A stretch of DNA of 64,000 nucleotides from Spirodela intermedia (taxonomy: Eukaryota; Streptophyta; Magnoliopsida; Alismatales; Araceae): the NCBI GenBank assembly GCA_902729315.2, contig LR746275.1, positions 994,501-1,058,500 on the forward strand, read 5' to 3'. The notes beneath the pieces were generated by a model. It saw only the letters and a list, made by a program, of their open reading frames with translations. It did not search any database and was not told the origin of the DNA. Both the position numbers and the translations under genes were made by a program. Position 1 is the first letter of the stretch. Each line of letters starts with the position of its first letter. Of the stretch, positions 11,935 through 22,200 are shown piece by piece.

Positions 11935-12702
11935 TGAATGGTGCAAACTTCTTAGAATAGAAGGAAGCTTTGATGTTTTAATTGGGCCTGATAGATTTAG
12001 ATCTTTGCTTTTGAGTATTTGTTCCTACCGCACTTATTGATGAAAGTAATGCAGATGCAAGGATTCTCCATGAAAGATGGGAGAGATCCAACAGACTGTC
12101 TTTATCATTCATATTACAACATGTACCTAAAAATATTAGAGGTCTTGTGACTTCTAACACTCTCGTGACCGTTTACATGCAAATGATTGAACAATAATTT
12201 GTTAGATCTGACAAAGCTAAAGTAGGTGCCTTGATTCAAAATTTTACTTCCATGTGTTATACAAGGAATAAAAACATACGGGAGTACATCATGGCCATGC
12301 GTGACATTGTGAGAAAATTGAATAATCTGAATATTACTATTCTTAAGACCTTTTTTGGTCCATTACATCCTATAGACATTACTAGTGGAATATGACCTTT
12401 TTAAGGTCTTCTATAACACACATAAGGATGAATGGACGATGAATGATCTCATGACTAAGTGTGTTCAAGAGGAAGAAAGGCAAGCTACTAGTCAACTGGA
12501 CAAGATAAATATCATGAATCTGGTAACTCACGGATCAAAGACATGTGCATCAAAGGGCAAGATGATTAAGAAATCTTCAGAGAAGAAGCATGAATTAGGT
12601 GTGGGTAAAAGCTCAATCTTTAAGGTTAAATATTTCTTATGCAAGAAACCTGGTCATCTGAAAAAGAAATGCCCGAAGCACGAGGAATGGTTAATCAAAT
12701 AG
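11935..12702 (+). pseudogene. Copia gag (capsid/nucleocapsid) remnant
   Basis: The frame starts near VPMLNGANFLE, typical of Copia gag, and carries stops (for example TAG after NFLE). It continues through a UBN2-like region (about 12040-12400) to a clean ORF at 12385-12702. A nucleocapsid CCHC knuckle is recognisable near 12630-12675 (FLCKKPGHLKKKC), but the expected first cysteine is tyrosine (tat). Gag would coat the element RNA. This copy cannot encode an intact protein. Confidence 0.8.
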
Positions 12703-12759
12703 AATTTAGGTAATGAGGTTCTATCACAAGTCATGAATCAAATCTAGCTTCTATTCTTA

Positions 12760-15700
12760 ATTTGAGTTGGTGGGTTGACTCAAGTGTCACTATGCACATT
12801 TCAACCATCTTGTAGGGGTTTCTAATAAGGTAGACTCCAATTGAGTGTGAACTATATGTCGTATCTAGAAATTAGATGCATTTGCACATAAAGTCAGTGG
12901 GAGATTATAGAATCACTCTAGAGTTTGGAGAAACTTTACTTTGAAGAACTATTTTTATATTCTATCATTTCAATGAAATTTGATATCTATTATCAAATTA
13001 GTTAAATACAATTATTGTGTCATTCTTGATGCATCATGCATGTCTTTGACGAGAGAAAATATTTCCATTGGGACTGGTGTAATTGATGGATTATTTAAGC
13101 TTAATGTTTCTTCTAAAAATATTTCTCTAGTTTACTCGAATAAAAGGAATAGAACTAATGATAACTCTACAATTTTGTGGCATAAGAAGTTGGGACACAT
13201 ATCCCAAAAGAGGGTGGAGAGATTAGTGAAAGAAGGTATTTTAGGATTTTTGATTTCAAAAATCTCGATACCTTTGTTGATTGCATCAAAACAAAAACAA
13301 TCAACACATTCATGAAAAATGCTATAAAATATGGGACAACATTAGATTTGATTCATACAGATGTATGTGGACCTTTTCATCTATATTTAATAGGCCAAAA
13401 GTATTTCATCCATGTTGTTTCTTAAGGAACATGCCATAGTACCTCAGTACATAATACCAGACACGCCTAACATAAATGAGGTTGTAGAAAGACGAAATAG
13501 AATGCTTAAAGAAATGATTAGAGCTATGATGGGTTATTATATTCTTCTAGTCTCAATGTGGAGTGAAGCTTTAAAGACAACTATGCAGATTCTAAATAGG
13601 GTTCCAACAAAGTCCATATAGAAAACTCCTTACGAGTTATGGACTAATAGGAAACCCTCTTTAGGTTACATGCACATATGAGGTTGTTCAATTGAAGCTA
13701 AATTTTACAATTCACATGAGAAATCTATAGATTTAAGAACAATCAGTGGATACTTCATTAATTATTTTGAGAGGTCGAGAGGATATAGATTCTATTGCCC
13801 TACACATACCTCAAGAGTCGTTGAAATTGATAGAGCTATCTTTTTAGAGAATGTTTGTGTTAGTGAGAGTATCTTTAGGGATTTTATTTATGAGGAGTCT
13901 CACGAAGATATTGTTTTATCTCAATAAATTTTTGGTGAGTGCAATGATATTTAACTTATTTAGAAGACTAAAGTTTATTTGCCATATGCTGTTTCAACCT
14001 TAGACAACAATGATGGGACAAATATACCTACTCAAGAACAACCACATAAACAATCATCTCAGCCTACTATAGATTCATCTATTCAAGATCTACATCAAGA
14101 TCAAGAGATGAATCTGAGAAGATTAAGAAGATAAAGAAAAACAACTATTTAATCTGACTATGCAATATATCTCTTAGGTGAAGACATAGGTCAATAGGTA
14201 AATGATCTCGTTACATTTTCATAAGCAATGAACTGTGTGAACTCTGATCAATGGTTACAAACTATGAATGAACCTCTTGTGTCTATGGATTGGAATCAAG
14301 TATGAGACATTGTAAACATGCTTATAGGAAAGAAACCTATTGGTTACAAATGGGTTTATAACATGAAATTAAATCCTAATAATACAATTAAATGATATAG
14401 AGCCAAACTTGTAACAAAGAATTTCCTAGAGAAAGAAGGTATTGACTATTATGAGACTTATGCTCCTCTTTTTTCTAAGGATTTATTGAGAATAGTTATG
14501 GCCTTAGTAGCTCATTTTGATTAACAACTACATCAAATGGATGTGAAAATGACTTTCCTAAATGAAAAACTAAAGGAAGAAGTGCACATGCAGTAGCTTC
14601 AAAGATTTGAGGTTAAAAGTAAGGAACATATGATTTACAAGTTGAATAAATCTATATACAGACTCAAGCAAACTTCCAGATAGTGGTACTTTAAATTCAA
14701 TAAAGTTATCACAAAAATATTCTTGATCAATGTATATACCTAAAATAAAGTAGGAGTAAATATATATTATTTGTGTTGTATGTAGATGAATATTCTACTT
14801 GCTAGTTCAAACCTTAGTTTATTAAAGGAGACCAAGGAATTTCTATCAATTAATTTTGATATGAAAGATATGGGTGAAGTTAATTATGTAATTGGCATAG
14901 AGATTCACCTCAATAGGTCTTTGAGCATGCTTGGACTATCTCAAAGGTCCTACATATCCAATGTGTTGAAATGATTTTCGATGAAAAATTATTTTCTTAG
15001 TAAAGCACTTATTGTTAAGGGTAATAAACTAAGAAAATTAGAAAGATGTCTCTCAAATGCAGAGAGACTTGTAATGAAAGAAAAATCATATGCTGTTGTA
15101 GTTGGGTCTCTCAACTATGCGCAAATATGTGCCTGTCCGGATCTATCATTTGTCATTGGATATCTCAGAAGATATCAAAGTGTCTTTGGCTTGATACACT
15201 GGCAAGCTGCAAAGAAGGTTGTATGATATCTTCAAGGAACTAAAGATATAATACTCACATATAGGTGAATGGATCAACTAGAGGTCATTGGATACTTTGA
15301 CTCAAACTTTGTTGGATGTTTGTACACAAAAAGATCAACTTTGAGCTATGTATTCTTACTTGTTAGAGGAGTTGTCTCATGGTCTAGTACAAAGTAGAAG
15401 ACAGTTGCAACATCCACAATAGAAGCTGAGTATATAGTTTGCTTTCACTTATCTTCACAAGCTATATGGATGAAGCACTTCATCACACAATTAAGAGTTG
15501 TGAACTCTATACATAAACCCATAAGGATATATTGTGATGATGAAGCTACTATCAAATTCTCCAACAACAACAAGAGCTCAAGTGCTTGTAAGCACATAGA
15601 GATTCGGTTCTTGGTTGTGAAGGAAAGAATTAGAGATCAATTAGTGGCAATTGATCATATTACGACTGACTATATGTTAGTTGATCCTCTTACGAAGGCA

Positions 15701-15777
15701 CTTTCACTTGGTACTTATGGTGGACATATTTGTAAGATGGGGTTGATTAGTTCCCTAGAGGATATGACATGTATTTA
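12760..15777 (+). pseudogene. Copia pol: protease, integrase, reverse transcriptase, RNase H (broken)
   Basis: The protease site region reads WWVDSSVTMHI near 12770. The GAG-pre-integrase signature LWHKKLGHISQKRVERLV is at 13179-13232. Integrase reads TLDLIHTDVCGPFHL, then jumps near 13411 straight to the C-terminal half (VPQYIIPDTP, NEVVERRNRMLKEM), missing most of the catalytic core. RT follows from about 14230 (GYKWVYNMKLNP, DYYETYAPL, QLHQMDVKMTFLN, SIYRLKQ). The YVDD box near 14777-14790 has an extra base that shifts the frame. RNase H runs to 15777 (STIEAEY, KHIEIRF, DPLTKAL). Stops interrupt every domain. Confidence 0.85.
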
Positions 15778-16130
15778 GACACTATTGTAATATGTGATAT
15801 CACGTGTCTGATATCTGAATATTAGTTTATGATGAACTATCATTTATCATTAGATAATGAAAATGACACTTCGTTTATCTTGTCATGACATAGTGAGTGC
15901 ATTCATAAAGCTTCTTTAAATATCACATAAAGTATTTAGTTTGAATATTGATCATGAGTATCTTAGTACATAGAAGGAACATACATCCTAAATGTTGTAT
16001 TATCACCATGACTAGTACTTTTGAAAGATATTATGATCAAAATGAAAATATCATTTATAAGCATTAAGGTTGTAGTTGCTTCACATAATGATCTGATATA
16101 AAGAAGATTAGAAAAAGTCAAGTGAGAGAT

Positions 16131-16429
16131 TGTTGGAGACAAACTCCATCAAGGTGATTTTTCTAATCAAATTAGATATTAATAATGAATAATTTATGGT
16201 ATTAAGGTTTACTCAGGGTAAAACAGTAATATGGTTATGGAGCGCATTATATAAAGGCCTGCCTTTGGGGTTTCAACGCAACAGAACAACACAACTGGTA
16301 CAGAGACACTCTATTCATAGGAGAGAGGTTCTGATTGTGGAGATCGAACAGAAGAAAAGAGGAGAAAGATCATAAGGCGTTTGTCATTTTTCGCATTGAT
16401 GGAGAATACAGGTATGTCAAATTCCATCA
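16131..16429 (+). repeat. Copia 3' LTR (299 bp)
   Basis: It begins TGTTGGAGACAAACTCC directly after the purine-rich tract aagtgagagat (about 16119-16130) and ends GTCAAATTCCATCA. It is the partner of 10232-10527. Its end lies 48 bp from the FUT copy B stop codon on the opposite strand. Confidence 0.85.
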
Positions 16430-16476
16430 TGGTAGTGATGATGGAAGAAAACAATAAGATTCTACGACGAGGTACT

Positions 16477-19115
16477 TCATGTTGATCCTCCATCTACCAT
16501 TTGCAACCCCGAAATTCTGTCTCTGCACTGGGTCGTGTATGGGAGGACCGTTGTCGTCTCAAGGAACCCTCCTGCTGCGCAGTCGTAGTTGGGGGGGAAA
16601 TGGAAGCAGGGCTCCATGGACGTCGCTCGGACACACGCGGGCTGCGGCACGGCGGCGTGCACCGGCCCCCGCAGGATCCACGGGGTCAGCCCCCCAAGCC
16701 CCTGAGCGACGTACCCGAACGTCGACCACGCGCTGGTTACTAGCGTATCGGCAGTGCTGAGAAGAAAAATCTCCGCCAGGGCCTTCGCGTCGTGCGCCTC
16801 CCTCCCCGTCTGCTGCCGCTCCTCGTGGCTCGGCTGGTGGAAGCTGATGCCCAGGGAAAAACCCCGGTAGACGTTCTCCAGTCTACCGAGGAATTCGGAG
16901 TGGAGAGACGTGAGGAGAACTGATACAGTCTTCTGGGAGGGAATCCCGGTGGAGTTGTGGGCAACGGGGAGGGGCAATAGCTTCTCTCCCCAAGTACAGT
17001 TGAGGATCTGGCGTGTGACGAGCTTGATTATCGGATTTTCTGAGCCGTAGATCCGGAGCTGTATGCCCAAGGTCTCCGTCGCTCCGGCGAGATTAGCTTC
17101 GAAGTAGGAGATGATCAGATCCCACACAGGGTTGCTAGGGTGGAAGAGGTACCTGCCCAGGTGGTGGAAGATCACCTCCTTCTGGGGAAACAGCTGGTGC
17201 AGTCGCCGCTCGAACGACGGGAGGAGAAAGAGAGCCGGCACAAAGTATTGGTCCGATCTCAGCACCATCCAGGGGACCTGGTGGAGGAGCTTCTGGTCCG
17301 CCTCGCAGTAGAAGCGCTTGTCCTGGTCGTCGTAGTCATGGGACAGGTGGGCATAGACCATCGCCGGCTGGGGAACATCATCGCTGATGCTTCTGCTCCT
17401 CAGAATGTTTCCAAATCTATGGGGGTCCGTCTTGTTGAAGACGGCACGAAATTTCAGAGGGAAGTCCGGAGGGAGCAACCAGGAGCTGCCTGGGAATGGC
17501 TCGCAGAAGAGGCTGTCGAGGTCTTTTCCTCTGTCAATTAGCAGCACCCGGTCCGAAAGCAGAGCATAGAGGAAGGTAGACGCCAGGCTTAACATCCGGT
17601 TCCCCAGCCCATTCTCAGGAGTCCACACCAAGTACTTGCACCGCGAGGGGCCGCCATGGGGGTTCTTCAGCAGGAGCATGGATTTCTCAAAGGCCTCTGT
17701 TTGAGGTCCGCAGCTCTTGTGCAGAGCTTCGTATCTCCGGAGGCTCTTCACCAGGTCGGCAGATGGCTTGTAGGGCGACTCCCGGCGGTATGGCGCCGAT
17801 CGGTACCTGCTCAGGCAAGAGCGGTCGTGCACGCTGGAGGCGAGCAGTTCATCAAGCAGCTGGTCTTCAGCTCCATTCGAATCCGACTTGGGGAAGGAGG
17901 CGGTGATTTGGGCCTTGCCGAGCTCAACTTCTGAGGGTGGCCTCATGGCGAATGTTGGCGGCATAAGCGCAGTACCGGAGAAATGTCCTGCGGCTACGGG
18001 CGACGAGCCCTCCGCTGTACCGTTCAGAAGCTCGGCTTTCGAGGGGAGCACATCGGGGGGAGGTGGCGACGCAGCAGCCTGTTACAGAACGAGAATATGT
18101 ATATTAGATATCATTAGTTACCTGGTGACAAGGATTGTAGCTTATCCCTCAAACTATCCACGGTACTAAGATTTGCGTCTCATGGGTGTGATGGGCTGAG
18201 CAAGCTGAAAAACATGCGGCCTTCCCTCCCTTTTTTTTCTAAGTTCTTCGCTTCGTCTTCCTCATCTGCCAGTTTCCTGTTCTTCCTATTCTGCTATCAG
18301 TAACCTGGTATGTCACTCGATGAAGCATTTGAGAGGGTGTAGGGCGGGAGGCAAAGACTTACGAAAATCGCGGGCCTCTCTTCGAGTCTTCCGCCGGATG
18401 ATGTGGTAGCGCGCGTCTCCAGAGATTGATCTCTTCCTACCAGATGCAACGAAGAAAGACGCAAGCATTCAGGCTCATAGATATCGTGAGATATTCGACG
18501 AAACCATCCCCCGCAGGGAAAAATCGGCCGCTGGAGATGGTCCAGTCAGGAGCGACTTGAACCACAGTTTCAATTGATCCACGTGGGAGGTCTTGGAATA
18601 GAGAGGCCTCCGATTGGGCGTAGGCGCGATGGCGACGGCCACTCCCGATCGGATTCCCAGTTCCTCTAAATCCGACGGCGAAGCGCCGCCACGCCATTTG
18701 GATCCCTTCGAGATTCACGGCAGGCGGCGGATCGGCAGAGACGCGTGTCGAGTATGATTCCAGGTGCAGAGAACCGACTGGGGGGGAGAGGGAAGGATTT
18801 CTACGGTCACAGGTCAGCGAGGAGGATGCCGGTGGTATTGCTGTTCTTTCTATTGTCAGGAGAGATGACGAGAGGGGAGAGGGAGGAGATGAACTGACCG
18901 TTCTCCGGCGGTTGTTGCTGCTGCCGCGGTATTCTGTCCCGGTGTATGCCGGAGAGGAACGACAAGGGAGGCCCGTAAGCTCCGGAGACGAAGAGCACAA
19001 CAAGCAGGCTAGCAAAGATCGCGAAGGCCAAACCGAATGCGGCTGAAACACCCGGCAGGAAGAGTGAGATGCTTCTCCTTGCTTCTGAGTAGCGGTGGGC
19101 TGCCCAATTCTTCAT
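16477..19115 (-). CDS. FUT: Galactoside 2-alpha-L-fucosyltransferase copy B (GT37), 3 exons, 630 aa
   Basis: Golgi enzyme of the plant FUT1/MUR2 family, which moves fucose from GDP-fucose to the 2-OH of galactose in xyloglucan or arabinogalactan glycans; the acceptor is not predictable here. My exons are 18899-19115, 18363-18436 and 16477-18078, joined at GTCAGT, GTAAGT and matching AG acceptors, and in frame throughout. Residues 1-21 are a basic tail and about 22-46 a signal anchor, followed by a Pro/Gln-rich stem. The catalytic domain starts near 240 (CKYLVW, NGLGNR about 253-258), then LGIQLR about 434-439 (nucleotide-binding motif of alpha-1,2-FUTs), HQPSHEE about 511-517 and STFGYVAQGLGG about 549-560. 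The GTG at 18051 is internal to exon 3 and is not a start. The frame looks functional. A Copia 3' LTR lies 48 bp past the stop. Confidence 0.9.
18363..18436 (-). other. FUT: FUT copy B middle exon (74 nt)
   Basis: The acceptor is CATCTGGTAG and the donor is GTAAGTC. The exon adds two bases to a split glycine codon and then 24 codons (GRDQSLETRATTSSGG and onward), keeping phase 0 into exon 3. Copy C has an equivalent 62-nt exon that starts GRDRDSESFTPSSSG. The matched position, phase and opening residues in two paralogues support both predictions. It encodes stem-region sequence. Confidence 0.75.
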
Positions 19116-19299
19116 GCTTGCCAGATCTGGGGGATGGATGTCCGCCCAAGGATGGCTGCGATGGTGATGAGTTGTGCCAGCTGCTCCTCACGGCAGATTC
19201 CACTGCCTCCTCACACACTGAAACACCCTTGTAAGCGAGAAACAGAACCAAAGGCGGAATGATGACGGCGAGGGGCAGGATGTTGGGCACGTGACTCAT
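19009..19299 (-). other. Upstream ORF overlapping the FUT copy B start
   Basis: A minus-strand ORF begins at an ATG at 19297-19299, 184 bases before the FUT ATG, and overlaps exon 1 in another frame. It opens with a hydrophobic stretch (NILPLAVIIPPLVLFLAY) followed by CEEAVES. In copy A the corresponding region keeps LPLAV, IPP and CEEAVES, but the frame upstream differs. It could be a translated upstream ORF that damps FUT expression, leftover coding sequence, or chance. Confidence 0.3.
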
Positions 19300-22200
19300 T
19301 GAGTGAGTACATCTCCGTTTCCCATCGCAGCACGCGAAGCATTAAGTGAGCACGTCATGGGCGAGGGGTGCTCGCTGAACGCTTCCCGAGGTGTCTCCTC
19401 GTGGCTATAAATGAGGGTTCTACTATGTCTATATCGTTATAGTATTCCTCATCTCATCTTTACATTTATTCTCTGAGTTCTTAAGGAGTATTCTTCTACA
19501 GTTCTTTCACATTGAGGGAAACTTTTATCGTCGCTTATAGATGTAGGAGATCAACCTTCGAACTACGTAAAAATCTTTTTGTCATAGTCTGGTCATGAGT
19601 TGCTCGTTTCTTATTTTGTTACTCACAGCTTCATTAAGTTCAGTTTTGGCCTTTTACTAGAATTGAGGAATTGGGCAACTGTTGGTAGTATTTGTGATGC
19701 GCCTTAAAAAAGGCCTTCAACTGATGGATTAGGCAAATCCTAGAAGCCTGAAAGCCCACTTCCAGCCTCATGGGTTCGACTGCACACGAACCAGATGTGA
19801 CATAGTTATCAACTACGATAAATCTCAAAGCTTTTCTTCAACCTTGCAAAATGTTTTATAGGGCACACAAGAAGGTCAACTGATCACTCTTCTTAGCTCT
19901 TTGAATGCCCTAGTTGGGACTAAAACCATTATCTAAGGCCATATACTTGGCCGTAGTGTTAATAATATTCTTGAACTGTGTACCCAAATAATCAGGTATA
20001 TTTTCATTCTCTTCAGTGAAAAACATTATCAGTTAGTCCAGAGATATGATTTGGAAAAGGTATTGAAGGTTGTTGAAAGTTTGATGAATAAAGATGATGT
20101 TTAGTCAACTTAGAAGAAGAATATTTTTTCTTTTTGATTTTTTATTACTTTTGCTCTACATTTTTTTACCACTTTGGTAGATATTTATGTTGAAGTCAAG
20201 TATAAAAATATATAAAAATACGATTATCTAGTTTATTAGATGATTCATAGTTTGATAGTTCATCTAATTTATATCTATAAAAATCTTATTTTTGAATGAT
20301 ATGGATTTTTGGGCATTTGGTTCTCGTTAAGTTCAACAGCTATAATTTTTTTTGTTAGCGTAAATTTTTTTGGGTCAATGAATCAAGGTCCTTCATAAAT
20401 GTCAAAAGTTTTTAGGTGTGAGGTTTTGCCTGGGAAATTGGTTGTGGCATTTTTAAGGAGTAAAACAAAGGCTATTTCAATGTTTGTAGGTCGACAATAG
20501 TCTACCAACTAAGCTCCTTACTATAGTAGAATGTAAGCTTTTTTTGTGTAAGCAAGACATGATGGTAGAAGGCAATGATGAGAGTAGTGAGGAAAATGCC
20601 ATCATGGGGTATGAGAGAATATTTTTTTATGACATAAGATTACCATTTTACCCTCCTATCTCCTTCAAATTTTAGGTTGGTTCATCCTAAATGAGTCAAT
20701 TCATTAAGTGATAAATTAGATTTCAATATTTTCTTATTATATGAGCTGTCTCACATACTTGGCCATTTATGAGAATAAAAGAGGTGAATAAAGAATACCA
20801 ATAAGTGTAGTGCTAAGAGATGTTGACGCACTAAATCATCATGTTACTGTTCTATGTTGTCTTTGAAAAACTCATGTAATTAGGTGACTGTTCTCAAGTC
20901 AACTCCCTTCCTGTAAATAGAAAGATACACTCTAGGTCATGCATTTAGTCTCAAAATCTCAGTACCTTTCAAAGGGTTTAGAAATATTCTAAAAATATTT
21001 TTTCAAAATGCTTGGCTTACTTTTTGAAATGTTAACCTATTTTTTATCCTTCTACCTATTACTTCATGATTAAAACTTGACAAGTTCCAAAACGCCAACA
21101 AGTACAATCTTGGATTTTGTCAGATATTCTTTTCATAATCAGTACTAACTAGTATTGTTATAGAAAAAGAAAGTTGTGCTATAATTTTACAAAAGAAACA
21201 TTTTATCTTTGTCATGTACTTTTCCACATCTGAAAGTTATTGACTCAAACATGTCATACCTCACATAAGGTAGTATGTTTGAAAATATTCTTTGGTTGAA
21301 GAACCTACACATGATATGCCTTAATATATTACCCTTTAATAATCAATTGGGTTTAGTTAGATGGGTTGATCCACACTTCATAACCCAGTAAGTTAGTATC
21401 TTACAGGGATATCTACTAAATTTATTTTGGTAATTTATTTTAAAACGGTTATCATGCCAATCATAAAGGGACATATAAGGTATAGATACATCATTTTATT
21501 AAGTCATCTAATGAGGCTTAGCAAAAAATTCATCAATAATTCAAGGTATCAACGAAATTCAGTTTTAATCCAAGCTATCAATGAAATTAAGTTTTAATTC
21601 AAGATATTAATGGTATTTCATTTAAATGATTTTTTTATTCTTCAATTAATTAAATTGATTTTATCTAAAATACTAAAATTTGATAATATCATATAATTTG
21701 CATATGTTATATCTTATTCTTCATCTTAAGATTTAACTTGGAAATTGTTGAAAGCTTTAGGAGCCTAAGTTGTATAGATGATGACAACAATGCACTCTTT
21801 ATACAAAGAAGAGACATGCTCACTTCAAGTGTAAGTGTGAGAGTAAGATTTAGAGAGAAAATTTATGAAGGAACTTATAAAGAGTTACATTGTTCAGGAC
21901 CTTCCTACAAGGAGTCTATGCTAGATTTTTGTAAGCATGAGCTCTTGAAAACCATGAAATATTCTACCACTCAAGATTTAGAATTCCTCCATCACACCAA
22001 GCTTCTCAACAAGAAAATTGGAGGATAAAGAGCCTCTACTATACATAGAGCTGAACTCTTTGAAAAGTAATATATTTACTATGTATTTAGATTGTGTTTA
22101 CACTTAAGACTCATCTAAATCTAGAGTTTAGGAACTTGTACTAATCTTGTTTGGCCCCCTGGAGATGTGAATGTGGAAGAGAGGAGTGGGTCTCATCTAG

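Larger units (their letters stand above)
10232..16429 (+). mobile_element. Ty1/copia LTR retrotransposon, decayed full-length copy
   Basis: The element is bounded by two similar LTRs (10232-10527 and 16131-16429) and by 5-bp flanks tggca (10227-10231) and tggta (16430-16434), a one-mismatch target-site duplication. The internal order is primer-binding site, GC-rich leader, gag with zinc knuckle, protease, integrase, reverse transcriptase, RNase H, then a purine-rich tract just before the 3' LTR. Integrase-before-RT is the Copia order. Many stops, an integrase-core deletion and a frameshift at the RT active site make it non-autonomous. It lies antisense to FUT copy B and ends 48 bp beyond that gene's stop codon. 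Confidence 0.9.

Noticed and set aside
16477-18051. Treating the 524-codon FUT ORF (GTG at 18051) as a complete gene
   Set aside because: The GTG is internal. The frame continues upstream to an AG acceptor at 18079, and the signal anchor is in a separate exon.
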